Of a stretch of 64,000 nucleotides of DNA, positions 11,215-19,967 are shown in pieces. The translations under genes were made by a program, and so were the position numbers. The notes under the pieces are model-generated. The model was not told where the DNA came from. It made no database searches and saw only the letters and a program-made list of their open reading frames with translations. Source of the stretch: Asticcacaulis excentricus (GTDB lineage: Bacteria; Pseudomonadota; Alphaproteobacteria; Caulobacterales; Caulobacteraceae); assembly GCF_003966695.1 (NCBI RefSeq), contig NZ_AP018828.1, forward strand, positions 219,501-283,500, read 5' to 3'. Position 1 is the stretch's first letter. Each line of letters opens with the position of its first letter.

Positions 11215-11336
11215 TGAAGAGGAATAGCGACCTGTTATTCCCTGTCGCGCGCCGGCCACACGTCCGTCTTTAAAACTTGCAAACCCTTGCCTATATAATG
11301 GTTTGTGACAAGGTTGCGTTTTGACTGTGGACCCCC

Positions 11337-11591
11337 ATGCCGAATATTGAAATCTACACCAAGCCCTACTGCCCCTATTGCGAGCGCGCCAAGGCGCTGC
11401 TGGACTCCAAGGGCGCCGAGTACAAGGAAATCGTCGCGTCCAACGATCCGGAGTTGCGCAAGGAAATGAACGAGCGGTCGGGCCGTGCCACCTATCCGCA
11501 AATCTTCATTGATGGCCTGCATGTCGGCGGCTGTGACGATCTGGTGTCGCTCGATTCGCGCGGCGGTCTGGACCCTCTGCTGGCGTCGTAA
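11337..11591 (+). CDS. grxC: Glutaredoxin 3
   Basis: 84 residues of thioredoxin fold with the dithiol active site CPYC at residues 11-14 (YTKPYCPYCERAKALL) and the cis-proline/glutathione-binding segment TYPQIFIDGLHVGGCDDL. It reduces disulfides and glutathionylated proteins in the cytoplasm. The next gene begins immediately after the stop, indicating one transcript with the nitrilase. Confidence 0.95.
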   Translation: MPNIEIYTKPYCPYCERAKALLDSKGAEYKEIVASNDPELRKEMNERSGRATYPQIFIDGLHVGGCDDLVSLDSRGGLDPLLAS

Positions 11592-12434
11592 ATGGCAAAG
11601 GCCGCTCCGCTCAAAGTCGCTCTGCTGCAACTGAACACCCCCGCCGACCCGGTGCGGGCGTTTGAACACCTGAAACCGCTGTACGAAACGGCGGTAGCCT
11701 CAGGCGCGCAGCTTATCCTGACGCCCGAATGTTCCAACCTGATGGAGCAGCGCAAGGAGAAGAAGGCGCAGGTCGTCACCACGCTCGACGCCGACGCCTG
11801 TGTGGCAGGTGTGAAGGCGCTGGCGGCGCGTTACCGGGTGCCAACCCTGCTCGGTTCGGCCATTGTCCGTTCGCCGGTCGCGGGCGAAGACCGCGCGGTC
11901 AACCGGACCTTTTGCTTCGATGAGACGGGCGAAGAGGCGGCCTTCTATGACAAGATCCACCTGTTTGACGCCACCACGCCTAATGGCGAGGTCTATCGCG
12001 AATCGGCGGGCGTCTGCGGGGGCGAACGGGCGGTGATTGCGCCGACGCCGTGGGGCGGACTGGGCCTGACCATCTGCTACGACGTGCGCTTCGGCTATCT
12101 GCACCGTGCGTTGGCCCAAGGCGGGGCATCGATGATCGCCGTGCCTGCGGCCTTTACCGTGCCGACCGGGCAGGCGCACTGGGAGGTGCTGCTGCGCGCC
12201 CGTGCCATTGAAACCGGCTGTTTCGTTTTTGCCCCGGCGCAGGGTGGTCAACACGAGGATGGCCGCAAGACCTGGGGCCATTCGATGATCATCAATCCGT
12301 GGGGCGAGGTCATGGCCCGGCTCGACCACGATCACCCGGCGGTGCTGATGGCCGAGATCGACCTGTCGGAGGTCGCGCGCGCCCGCACGGCCATCCCTCA
12401 GTTGCAACACGACAGGACCTTTGTGCGCGTATGA
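11592..12434 (+). CDS. Carbon-nitrogen hydrolase, Nit/deaminated-glutathione amidase type
   Basis: 280 residues with the complete nitrilase triad: Glu46 (LTPECSN), Lys121 (YDKIHLFD) and Cys162 (TICYDVRF). The downstream HWEVLLRARAIETGCFVFAPAQGG and final HDRTFVRV are characteristic of the Nit1/Nit2 branch, which hydrolyses deaminated glutathione or omega-amides. It lies between glutaredoxin and DUF1178, a common alphaproteobacterial arrangement that agrees with a glutathione-repair role. It overlaps the next gene by four bases. Confidence 0.9.
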   Translation: MAKAAPLKVALLQLNTPADPVRAFEHLKPLYETAVASGAQLILTPECSNLMEQRKEKKAQVVTTLDADACVAGVKALAARYRVPTLLGSAIVRSPVAGEDRAVNRTFCFDETGEEAAFYDKIHLFDATTPNGEVYRESAGVCGGERAVIAPTPWGGLGLTICYDVRFGYLHRALAQGGASMIAVPAAFTVPTGQAHWEVLLRARAIETGCFVFAPAQGGQHEDGRKTWGHSMIINPWGEVMARLDHDHPAVLMAEIDLSEVARARTAIPQLQHDRTFVRV

Positions 12435-12865
12435 TCCGCTATGCCCTGAAATGCGAACACCACCATGAGTTCGAGGCGTGGTTTTCCAATTCAACCGCCT
12501 TCGATGAGCAGAAGGCGCGGGCGCTGATCGAGTGTCCGCACTGCGGCAGCGTCCAAGTCGAAAAGGCGATCATGGCCCCGATGGTGCGCACCTCTGAGGC
12601 CGTCGAAAGCCGTCAGTCGGATATGCGCAAGGCCGTGGCTGAGGCCATGCACCGCGTGCGCACCCATGTGGAGCAGAATTTCGACTATGTGGGCGACAGC
12701 TTTGCCCGCGAAGCCCGTGACATGCACGAAGGCCTGGCGCCCGAACGCCCTATCTATGGCGAGGCCAGCCGCGACGAGGTGCGTGAACTGATCGACGACG
12801 GCATTCCGGTCGCGCCTCTGCCTATACCCGCCGGCGAAGCCCCCAAGCCTAAGACGCTGAACTAA
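12431..12865 (+). CDS. DUF1178 protein
   Basis: 144 residues, starting at the ATG that overlaps the nitrilase stop (ATGA). The N-terminus MIRYALKCEHHHEFEAWF and the CPHCGS motif near residue 38 form the putative metal-binding region of DUF1178; the C-terminus has EARDMHEGLAPERPIYGEA, also typical. The family has no established function but is consistently next to grxC and nitrilase genes in alphaproteobacteria. Confidence 0.9.
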   Translation: MIRYALKCEHHHEFEAWFSNSTAFDEQKARALIECPHCGSVQVEKAIMAPMVRTSEAVESRQSDMRKAVAEAMHRVRTHVEQNFDYVGDSFAREARDMHEGLAPERPIYGEASRDEVRELIDDGIPVAPLPIPAGEAPKPKTLN

Positions 12866-12951
12866 TCTCCGCCTCGTGGAGGCACAACAGTTAGGCGGGG
12901 TTAACGCTTTTTTGGCCGGGCTCTTGCATAAGGGGAGGCGAAGGAGCCGCC

Positions 12952-13422
12952 ATGAAACACCTTGCGCTGATCGCCATTCTGCTGACGACGCCTGTTATGG
13001 CGGCGACACCGGCCGTCAATCCGCTGTCGAAAGAGCCCTTTTATGCGGCTATCGTCCGGGATGCGGTCACGCTGAAGGCGCGGACCGTGCGTATGGCCCA
13101 AAACCCGTCCCTGACGCTTCTGACCTCAGCCGGTTTCAAAACCTATGCGCGGGAGATCAGCAGCCTGTCCGAGCGCAATCTGAAAGGGCATCTCGACCTC
13201 AAGGCACGCGGCACGGACAATGACCTGAAATGCGTGCTGAAAGGGGTGTCGCTCGATCTGCCGCGTAAGATGGCGGCCATCGAGGCAGCAAAGACACCGG
13301 ATGCGCTCAAAGGCGCGCTGAACGACATGGCCTATCTGCTGGAAGACAATATCGAAGTGATCGTCACCCCGGCAACGGCGGATTCGGGGCTCGATTGCGT
13401 GATCGAATTCGGCAATTCGTAA
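12952..13422 (+). CDS. Exported protein of unknown function
   Basis: 156 residues with a short signal peptide (KHLALIAILLTTPVMA, cleavage near MAATP). The ATG at 12952 has GGAGGCGAAGGAG upstream. The mature part is alpha-helical, with two cysteines (DLKCVLKG and GLDCVIEF) that could form a disulfide in the periplasm. I do not recognise a family. Confidence 0.7.
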   Translation: MKHLALIAILLTTPVMAATPAVNPLSKEPFYAAIVRDAVTLKARTVRMAQNPSLTLLTSAGFKTYAREISSLSERNLKGHLDLKARGTDNDLKCVLKGVSLDLPRKMAAIEAAKTPDALKGALNDMAYLLEDNIEVIVTPATADSGLDCVIEFGNS

Positions 13423-13430
13423 GGCTTTTT

Positions 13431-13578
13431 TGCCACGAAAAACACGAAAAGTTTAAAAAGGCTACGCTCACTTTGTGCCCGAAGGGCGGTTGTTTATCTT
13501 AAGCACGCTCGGATGTTTGGCGCTGCGCGCCGCAGGCTCAGTCTGTAATTTTTTCCAGCTTTTCGTGTTTTTCGTGGC
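13431..13578. repeat. Intergenic element bounded by 20-bp inverted repeats
   Basis: GCCACGAAAAACACGAAAAG at 13431-13450 is matched exactly by its reverse complement at 13559-13578, enclosing about 108 bp with no gene. The arm is an internally repetitive CACGAAAAA unit. The layout resembles the CACAGATT element at 36161-36290. It lies between convergent genes and might also terminate transcription. Confidence 0.85.
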
Positions 13579-13581
13579 CCA

Positions 13582-15621
13582 TTACTTCTTCAATACCGCA
13601 ACCACATCTTTGGTGTTCAACAACTGCCCCAGCACCACCGGATCGGCACTGTTGCGTCCGTAATAGACATAGAGCGGCACGCCGGAACGCCCGTTCTGGC
13701 TGAGGTACTGCGAAATGGCTGCGTCCTGATTGGTCCAGTCGCCGACCATGTACACCGTGCCACTCGATTTCACGGCCTCACGGAAGGTCTGCGTCTCAAA
13801 CACCAGCCGTTCATTCACCTTGCACGTCACACACCACGCAGCGGTCAGATTGACCAGAACCGGCATATTCTGCGCGCGCAGTTCGGCGATGCGGGCGGTC
13901 GAAAAGGCTTCGTGATCGACGGCCACCCGCACCGGCGTATCGGGCTTCTGCACGGCGGCGGTGGCCGCGACGGCCAGCGCCATGACGATGAACACAGGCC
14001 GTAAAATACGTGGGCCCTTCGGCCACCACAGGCCGACCGTCAGGAGCGCGCAGGCCAGCCCCAGCGCGAACAGGCCAAGGCCCGACACCTGCTGCGCAAA
14101 GACCCAGCCCATCCACAGGGCGGCGGCGTACATGGGAATGGCCAGAATATGCCGCAAGCGGTCCATCCATGGGCCGGGCCGCGGCATACGGTTGGCCACC
14201 GCCGGGACGTAGGTGATCAGGAAGGTGAGGGCGACGACCGGCAGGGCAAAGCCCAGCCCCAGCGCGAGGAAGATAGCAAAGCTAACCAGCCCCCCCTGCG
14301 CCAGGGCCACGCCGATGGCGGTCGCCATAAAGGGAGCCGTGCACGGGGCGGCGACCACAACCGCCAGCACGCCGGTCAGCAGCGCCGTCACATCGGGATT
14401 AGCGACCGACAAACGCCCTCCGGCCAGCGATTGAAGACCCGAACCAACCTCGAACAGGCCCGACATGTTGAGCGCCACGGCCAGCAGCAGCAGCGAGAGA
14501 CCCGAGGTCACCCACGGTGATTGCAACTGGAAGCCCCAGCCGAGCGCCGAACCGAGCCAGCTCAGCAACCCGCCGAGAGCCGCAAAGGTGAGCAAAACGC
14601 CAAGGCCGTAGAACAGCGACTCACGACGACCGGCGGCACCTTCGTGCCCGGCTCTGGCCAGAGCCAGCAGTTTCATCGACATTACCGGGAAGACACACGG
14701 CATCAGGTTGAGGATCAGGCCGCCCACGAAGGCCAGACTCATTGCTGCGACCACCCCCATCAGGTTGATCGCGGGGCGGGCCTGCGGCGGTGCACCTAAG
14801 CCCCTGGCAGCGGCGGGCGGCGTGCCTTCCGTGGCGCTGATCTGATAGGACCGGCCGGACGTGAAGCGGATCACTGCCTCAAACGGCGCTTCGGGCGTGG
14901 CCTTGGTTTTCAGAGAGACCGTAAAGCCCTGCGGCCCCAGTTCGATTGCCTGTTTGGCCGACGGGTCGATCACGCCACCGCTCAGCGGAAACAGATAGGC
15001 CCCGCCAGGATGGGCAAAATCGTTAGCGGTGCTGGCATCGCTCGGTGACAACAGGCCGAGCGTCAGCGTATCGCCGGACACCGCATAGGTCGCCTGTGCC
15101 TGTACCTTTTGCGGCAAGGCGGCGCGGGCGGCGCTGAAATCGGTGACCGGCTCAGGTTTTGGCGTCACCTTGAGATCGAGCGTCAGACCAACCGTCTCCG
15201 GCACGCAGACCTTTTCGCAGACCAGAAAATCGACCTGCGCGCGGATGGGCAGCACGCCATCTTTCAGCACCGAACCGTTGGTGAGCTTGGCCAGCAGCGC
15301 GGTTTCGCCGCTATAGCCGAAATTGGTCAGCCCCATATAGGGCTGCACTTCCGGGGTCGGGAAGACCAGTTCCGATACGGTGACGCCGGTGGGCAGGGTC
15401 CATGTGACCTTTGGTGCCAGACCTGTATCACCGGGGTTTTGCCAGTAGGTATGCCAGCCCTTGAGCGGCGTGTGCCGGATGGCCAGCCACACCTGCCCGC
15501 CCGGCGTCACCGTCGTTTCAGCGATCAGTTCGGTGGTCAGGTGCGCCGTCTTGACCGGCGCGGCCTGAACGGCGGAACCCAGCGCGACGAAGGCAAAAAC
15601 GAAGGCAAGAAATCGGAACAC
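13582..15621 (-). CDS. dsbD: Thiol:disulfide interchange protein DsbD
   Basis: About 679 residues from a GTG at 15621 that starts a signal peptide (FRFLAFVFAFVALGSAVQA). A periplasmic N-domain (about 20-280, with FLVCEKVCVPE) is followed by an eight-helix membrane core with the paired cysteines NLMPCVFPVMSMKLL and AAPCTAPFMATAIG, and a C-terminal thioredoxin domain with WCVTC. Electrons pass from cytoplasmic thioredoxin across the membrane to periplasmic partners. The open frame runs upstream to 16008 but that part overlaps the divergent epimerase gene and is not used. The start is uncertain within a few codons. Confidence 0.9.
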   Translation of the reverse strand: MFRFLAFVFAFVALGSAVQAAPVKTAHLTTELIAETTVTPGGQVWLAIRHTPLKGWHTYWQNPGDTGLAPKVTWTLPTGVTVSELVFPTPEVQPYMGLTNFGYSGETALLAKLTNGSVLKDGVLPIRAQVDFLVCEKVCVPETVGLTLDLKVTPKPEPVTDFSAARAALPQKVQAQATYAVSGDTLTLGLLSPSDASTANDFAHPGGAYLFPLSGGVIDPSAKQAIELGPQGFTVSLKTKATPEAPFEAVIRFTSGRSYQISATEGTPPAAARGLGAPPQARPAINLMGVVAAMSLAFVGGLILNLMPCVFPVMSMKLLALARAGHEGAAGRRESLFYGLGVLLTFAALGGLLSWLGSALGWGFQLQSPWVTSGLSLLLLAVALNMSGLFEVGSGLQSLAGGRLSVANPDVTALLTGVLAVVVAAPCTAPFMATAIGVALAQGGLVSFAIFLALGLGFALPVVALTFLITYVPAVANRMPRPGPWMDRLRHILAIPMYAAALWMGWVFAQQVSGLGLFALGLACALLTVGLWWPKGPRILRPVFIVMALAVAATAAVQKPDTPVRVAVDHEAFSTARIAELRAQNMPVLVNLTAAWCVTCKVNERLVFETQTFREAVKSSGTVYMVGDWTNQDAAISQYLSQNGRSGVPLYVYYGRNSADPVVLGQLLNTKDVVAVLKK

Positions 15622-15739
15622 GCGGGCACCTGGGAGAATTGAACTCTGCCTATATACGACTGAACACCGTGGCTGGCTTGGGAAAATGTATAGATAATTT
15701 CCTTTCTGCCAACGGCGAAGAGGTATGATAGGAAGCCGT

Positions 15740-16600
15740 ATGAGCAAGATATTAGTGATCGGTGCGACAAGCCTTGTGGGGCAGAGGCTGCGCGACATCG
15801 TGCCGCAGGCCACATTCACCACGCGCAAGCCGAAACAACCGAACGACCTGTTCCTCGACCTGATGCACCCGCAGGCCTTTGAGGGCGAGGGTTTTGCGCA
15901 TGTGATCGTCACCTCGCCCCTCTGGCTGATCAGCGAGGCCGTGCTGGAGGTGTTATGGGCGCAGGGGATGAAACGGATCGTCGCTTTTTCCTCGACCTCG
16001 CGCTTCACAAAGACCTATTCGCCGCAGCCCGAGGAACGCCGCGTCGTCGAACTTTTGAGCGAGGCCGAGGCGCGTATCGAAGCCTTTTGCGCCACGCAAG
16101 ATGTGGACTGGACGATCCTGCGGCCGACCCTGATCTATGATGAAGGCCGCGATCAGAACATCAGCCGTATCGCGGCGACCATCGACCGGCTGGGCGTCTT
16201 TCCGGTCTGCGGGCGGGCGTCAGGCCTGCGGCAGCCGGTCCATGCCCGCGATCTGGCCAAGGCGGCTGTGGGCGTGGTTTCGACCGACGCCACGGCCAAC
16301 CGCGCCTATGACCTGTCGGGGGGCGAGACGCTCAGCTATTGCGAGATGGTGGCGCGGATTTTCGCCGCCAAAGGCCGCCCGGCGCGAATCCTCAGCCTGC
16401 CGGAGTGGGCGTGGCGGCTGGGGTTCGGGGTGCTGGGCGTTCTGCGGCCCGGTTCCGCGCTGAAAGGCAATGTCCATATGGCCTTGCGCATGAATACCGA
16501 TCTGGTCTTCGATCACTCTGCCGCCACGCGCGATTTCGGCTATGGGCCGGGGATATTCAAGCCGCTATTCACCGCAGGTGAGGGCCCACGCGGGTCTTGA
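15740..16600 (+). CDS. NAD(P)-binding epimerase/reductase-like protein
   Basis: 286 residues from the ATG at 15740, preceded by AGGAAG. The N-terminus MSKILVIGATSLVGQRL is a Rossmann nucleotide-binding loop. Later features are VAFSSTSRFTKTYS, WTILRPTLIYDEGRDQNI and QPVHARDLAKAAVGVV, the pattern of extended short-chain dehydrogenases of the NAD-dependent epimerase group, with AYDLSGGETLSYCEMV near the C-terminus. The catalytic Tyr-x3-Lys is not obvious, so it may be an atypical member. Substrate unknown. Its 3' end overlaps the convergent phosphatase gene by 32 bp. Confidence 0.8.
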   Translation: MSKILVIGATSLVGQRLRDIVPQATFTTRKPKQPNDLFLDLMHPQAFEGEGFAHVIVTSPLWLISEAVLEVLWAQGMKRIVAFSSTSRFTKTYSPQPEERRVVELLSEAEARIEAFCATQDVDWTILRPTLIYDEGRDQNISRIAATIDRLGVFPVCGRASGLRQPVHARDLAKAAVGVVSTDATANRAYDLSGGETLSYCEMVARIFAAKGRPARILSLPEWAWRLGFGVLGVLRPGSALKGNVHMALRMNTDLVFDHSAATRDFGYGPGIFKPLFTAGEGPRGS

Positions 16601-16892
16601 GCAAGGTGATCAGCTCCGGGTCCATATAGGCGTACTCATCCGGAATGTTGAGGCAAATGACCCTGGCCTTGCCAATGTGCTTTTTGAATCTTTGGCTCAA
16701 CTTGTTACGATGCGCTTTTTCCATGACGAAGATGGTGTCCACACCCTCGAGATGCTCAGGCGTCAATGGCTCGGCGGCGTCATTGCCAAGTCCCGCCGAT
16801 GACACTTCGAGATTGGGGTACTGTGAAAACACCTGCTCAGCCGTAGGGCTGCGCAGTTTATTGGCTGTACAAAGGAACAGGATGCGTTGCAT
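16569..16892 (-). CDS. Low-molecular-weight tyrosine phosphatase family protein
   Basis: 107 residues, shorter than classical enzymes (about 150). The phosphate-binding loop C-X5-R is present at residues 8-14 (CTANKLR followed by SPTAEQ). The remaining signature VMEKAHRNKLSQRF and ICLNIPDEYAYMDPELI is that of a compact bacterial subfamily. No dedicated kinase lies beside it. It is read toward and overlaps the epimerase gene, and starts 6 bp after the flavoprotein stop on the same strand, so those two are probably one transcript. Confidence 0.85.
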   Translation of the reverse strand: MQRILFLCTANKLRSPTAEQVFSQYPNLEVSSAGLGNDAAEPLTPEHLEGVDTIFVMEKAHRNKLSQRFKKHIGKARVICLNIPDEYAYMDPELITLLKTRVGPHLR

Positions 16893-16898
16893 GGCGTT

Positions 16899-18080
16899 TC
16901 ACTTACGCAAGATCGCCTCAGCCGTCCAGACGGCCTGACTGAAGCAGGCCTGAAGCAGGTAGCCGCCGGTCGGGGCCTCCCAATCGAGCATTTCGCCGAT
17001 GGCGTACACACCGGGCAGGGCCTTCAGTTCGTAATCCGCCGTCAGGGCGTCAAAGCGGATGCCGCCCGCGCTCGATATGGCGCGCGCCAGCCCCTGCGCC
17101 CCGGTCAGAGTCAGGGGCACGGCCTTAATCAGGGCCGGGGTGACCGGCTGATCGCCTTCGCGCAGGACGGCGATCTGTGCCGGGGTCAGGTTCAGAGTCT
17201 TGCGTAAGCGATTGCTCAGGCTGTCGTTTTTGGCCCCCCGCGACAGGCGGTTGTGGATCTGCGCCTCCGACCATTCGGGCTTGAGGTCAAGCGATGCCAC
17301 CGCCGCGCCCTTGCGTTCGATGGCGTCGCGCAGGGCGGCCGCAAAGGCGTAGATCAGCCCGCCTTCGACCCCGTCGCGGGTCAGCATCAGCTCGCCCTTG
17401 CGTGTGCGGCCATCAAAGGTCAGGGCGACGTTCTTCAGCGGCTCACCGGCGAATTTGTCGCGGATCAGGGCGCTCCAGTCGACGCGAAAGCCCATATTGG
17501 CCGGGCGCAGGGGCGCGACGGGCACGCCCTTGTCGCTCAGCAACCGCGTCCAGCCGCCGTCCGAGCCCAGCCGGGGCCAACTGGCCCCGCCCAGCGCCAG
17601 CACGGTCACATCGGCTGCGACGCGCACGGTTTGGCCCTGATGCTCGAAGGTCAGGGCTGATCCGTCCCAGCCGGTCCACGTATGGCGCAGATGAAAGCCG
17701 ACATCCTGCGTCTCCAATCGCGCCAGCCACTGGCGCAGCAGGGGCGAGGCCTTCAACGCCTTGGGGAAGACCCGCCCACTGGTCCCGACAAAGGTGTCGG
17801 CCGAAAGCCCGTCGGCCCAGTCGCGCAAGGCCTTGGGCGGAAAGGCTTCGATGGCGGGTTTCAGCGCCGCCGCCTGCGCGCCATAGCGCCCGATAAAGGC
17901 CGCCAGAGGTTCGGAATGGGTGAGGTTCAGCCCGCCGCGCCCGGCCATCAGGAACTTACGCGCCACCGACGGCATACGGTCATAGATATCGACCCGCAGG
18001 CCCGCGGCGCTGAGGCGTTCGGCCAGCATCAGCCCGGAGGGGCCGGCACCGATCACGGCGATGGAAGGGGAGGTGGTCAT
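16899..18080 (-). CDS. FAD-dependent flavoprotein, HI0933/BaiN-like family
   Basis: 393 residues from the ATG at 18080 (MTTSPSIAVIGAGPSGLMLAERL). The Rossmann GxGxxG loop binds FAD. MAGRGGLNLTHSE and the C-terminal AGGIRFDALTADYELKALPGVYAIGEMLDWEAPTGGYLLQACFSQA are hallmarks of the family that includes HI0933, BaiN and TIGR03862. The substrate is unknown. The frame remains open 29 codons upstream but those codons do not fit the family N-terminus. Confidence 0.88.
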   Translation of the reverse strand: MTTSPSIAVIGAGPSGLMLAERLSAAGLRVDIYDRMPSVARKFLMAGRGGLNLTHSEPLAAFIGRYGAQAAALKPAIEAFPPKALRDWADGLSADTFVGTSGRVFPKALKASPLLRQWLARLETQDVGFHLRHTWTGWDGSALTFEHQGQTVRVAADVTVLALGGASWPRLGSDGGWTRLLSDKGVPVAPLRPANMGFRVDWSALIRDKFAGEPLKNVALTFDGRTRKGELMLTRDGVEGGLIYAFAAALRDAIERKGAAVASLDLKPEWSEAQIHNRLSRGAKNDSLSNRLRKTLNLTPAQIAVLREGDQPVTPALIKAVPLTLTGAQGLARAISSAGGIRFDALTADYELKALPGVYAIGEMLDWEAPTGGYLLQACFSQAVWTAEAILRK

Positions 18081-18159
18081 ACGGCTGTTTAGGCCTATGC
18101 TTCGCCTTAAGGCAAGTCGCCGTTTGAGTCTTGCGTTTGATGTGAGCGGAAGGAAAGTC

Positions 18160-18215
18160 CACCCCACCCCCGTTCGCTGCGCTTACGGTCCCCCTCCTCG
18201 CCAGCGGGGAAGTAT
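18160..18215. repeat. Single copy of the GC-rich intergenic repeat
   Basis: CACCCCACCCCCG, then CGGTCCCCCTCCTCG and CAGCGGGGAAGTATA, is a diverged version of the right arm of the repeat at 11145-11214. It lies in the gap before the DUF2061 gene. Confidence 0.65.
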
Positions 18216-18316
18216 AGATTTATCTTACTTAAAACTCAAAGAGGATCAATTTCCCTCTTATGGAGCGCGCGCCTATGATGGCGCCACACCGGAGATCGCT
18301 CCGCAGGAGGCCCGTC

Positions 18317-18523
18317 ATGCGTCTGATTGCCAAAACCCTGTCCTACGGGACCATTCACGTTCTGGTCGCTTCGACCGTCGCCTTTGTGTTGACCGGAAAC
18401 TGGGCCATTGCGCTCGGTATCGGTCTGCTGGAGCCGGTGGTGCAGACCCTGGTCTTCCCGCTGCATGAGTATCTGTGGGAGCGCAAGGCCCCGGAAAAGC
18501 TGAGCCTATTCCACAGTCATTGA
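18317..18523 (+). CDS. DUF2061 membrane protein
   Basis: 68 residues from the ATG at 18317, six bases after a perfect AGGAGG. The sequence RLIAKTLSYGTIHVLVASTVAFVLTGNWAIAL and EPVVQTLVFPLHEYLWER fits DUF2061, a family of small two-helix inner membrane proteins often found near sulfur or stress genes. An in-frame ATG at 18260 lacks a ribosome-binding site. Function unknown. Confidence 0.85.
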   Translation: MRLIAKTLSYGTIHVLVASTVAFVLTGNWAIALGIGLLEPVVQTLVFPLHEYLWERKAPEKLSLFHSH

Positions 18524-18634
18524 GGGCTTCTTTATTTCGCCCTTATCTTCCGGCATGACTCCTTCATTGCCAGCCACAGAGGTTCGGATTAACCGTCTCT
18601 CATCTGTCCTGTTTTTGAGAAGGATTCGCCTGTC

Positions 18635-18760
18635 ATGAAGCGTCTTGTCATTGTGTCGCTGATCGCTCTTCTGCCGGTCCTGTCGGCTTGCAACACCATC
18701 AAGGGCGTCGGCCGCGACATTGAATCGGTCGGTGAAGCGCTTGATAAATCAACGCGCTAA
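18635..18760 (+). CDS. Entericidin-type small lipoprotein
   Basis: 41 residues read directly from the DNA: a signal peptide MKRLVIVSLIALLPVLSAC with a lipobox LSAC, followed by NTIKGVGRDIESVGEALD. This is the entericidin A/B pattern (a lipidated cysteine and an amphipathic helix of GxGxD repeats). A purine-rich AGAAGGA lies upstream. Entericidins are small envelope lipoproteins linked to envelope stress; the role here is inferred from family only. Confidence 0.85.
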   Translation: MKRLVIVSLIALLPVLSACNTIKGVGRDIESVGEALDKSTR

Positions 18761-18771
18761 GGGCCCGGCTG

Positions 18772-19377
18772 TTGGCGGTAATCAGTCGTCGGAAAGGTTT
18801 GGCGGGTGCCGCGGCTCTGTTTCTGCCGGGAATGGCAAGGGCGCAGGTAAAATCGCCATCCGTGCGCTTCCTTGAAGCGGCACACGCCCAGACGCATCAG
18901 CGTGTAACCTATGATCCTGCCTATACCCGAATCCCTTACCCGATGGGGGATGTCCCCCCGGACAAAGGCGTATGCACAGATGTGGTCATCCGCGCCTACC
19001 GGGCTATTGGCATCGACCTTCAAAAGCTTGTGCATGAGGATATGCAGGCGCATTTTCGCCTCTATCCCAACCTGTGGGGGCTTAAACAGCCCGATCGCAA
19101 CATAGATCATCGCCGGGTGCCCAATCTTCAGGTCTTTTTCCAGCGTTTTGGCACGCTTCTGCCGCTGAGCCGTAAGCCCGAAGACTATCGGCCGGGTGAC
19201 CTTGTGACCTGTCGCGTCATCGGCATACGCCGTCCGCACATCATGATTGTGTCGGATCAACTGGCCTTTCTGAGCCGGAACCGCTATCAGATCATTCACA
19301 ATATCGGTCGCGGACCGAAGCAGGAAGACCAGTTGTTTATCCATGACCTCACAGGCCACTACCGGTTCCGGATCTGA
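18772..19377 (+). CDS. DUF1287 exported protein
   Basis: 201 residues beginning at a TTG at 18772, 8 nt after AAGGG. The N-terminus has a twin-arginine-like signal (SRRKGLAGAAALFLPGMARA). The mature domain contains GVCTDVVIRAYRAIGIDLQKLVHEDM, DHRRVPNLQVFF, YRPGDLVTCRV, and PHIMIVSD, matching DUF1287, which is related to NlpC/P60-like cysteine hydrolases (Cys in GVCTD, His in PHIMI). A cell-wall role is plausible. It follows the entericidin gene by 11 bp and its end overlaps the next gene by 35 bp. Confidence 0.85.
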   Translation: MAVISRRKGLAGAAALFLPGMARAQVKSPSVRFLEAAHAQTHQRVTYDPAYTRIPYPMGDVPPDKGVCTDVVIRAYRAIGIDLQKLVHEDMQAHFRLYPNLWGLKQPDRNIDHRRVPNLQVFFQRFGTLLPLSRKPEDYRPGDLVTCRVIGIRRPHIMIVSDQLAFLSRNRYQIIHNIGRGPKQEDQLFIHDLTGHYRFRI

Positions 19378-19927
19378 ACGCTATACCCAGCACGGGCTGC
19401 GACCTCTGGTGAATTTTCTCCAGCAGGCGCGCACGCATTACCTTGAGCAATACCGCTCATTTATCGAAAATCACCGCATGGCGGGCAATGCCGGTGAGCC
19501 TGAGGTGTTGCTGGAGGCGGAAGACGCTGCCCTGTTTGACGGCCTTCTGGTAGCCGATTATCTGATCACCGACGCCGACCCGCGCGTCGTGCGCTTTGAG
19601 CCGTCGAGGATGCTGAGCTTCAAGCCGATTACCGTGACGATTACTGGCATGGACATTGTCATCGAGCGCCTGCGCTGGGACGATGTGGTGGTTTTGAGCG
19701 ACGTGGCCCTGCCGTCAAAGGCCGATCTTCAGGTGTGGTTCGAAGACTGGACCACGCCGCGCGAAGGCGAGGATGAACACCGTGAAGCGCTGGCCAATGT
19801 GCTGCACAGCGTCCGCTTCGAAGACGGGCAGTTCCGCATCGACTTCGGTTCGGCCCCACCTAAGGCCGTGATTGACCTCTTCCTGTTGCTGAATGAATCC
19901 GGCGCAAAGTCGGTGCGGCTGGTTTGA
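19343..19927 (+). CDS. Hypothetical protein overlapping DUF1287 gene
   Basis: 194 residues, cytoplasmic by composition (no signal or membrane segment). The ATG at 19343 lies 35 bp inside the preceding gene in another frame; a start after the DUF1287 stop would lose only about the first 12 residues, so the boundary is uncertain. Visible features are HYLEQYRSFIENHRM near the start, many acidic residues, and WFEDWTTPREGEDEHREAL. I recognise no family. Confidence 0.65.
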   Translation: MTSQATTGSGSERYTQHGLRPLVNFLQQARTHYLEQYRSFIENHRMAGNAGEPEVLLEAEDAALFDGLLVADYLITDADPRVVRFEPSRMLSFKPITVTITGMDIVIERLRWDDVVVLSDVALPSKADLQVWFEDWTTPREGEDEHREALANVLHSVRFEDGQFRIDFGSAPPKAVIDLFLLLNESGAKSVRLV

Positions 19928-19967
19928 AACTATTATCCACGAAAGCGTGTTTCCTGGCCGAAATCCC

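Noticed and set aside
15622-16008. N-terminal extension of dsbD
   Set aside because: It overlaps the divergent epimerase gene and precedes an obvious signal peptide.
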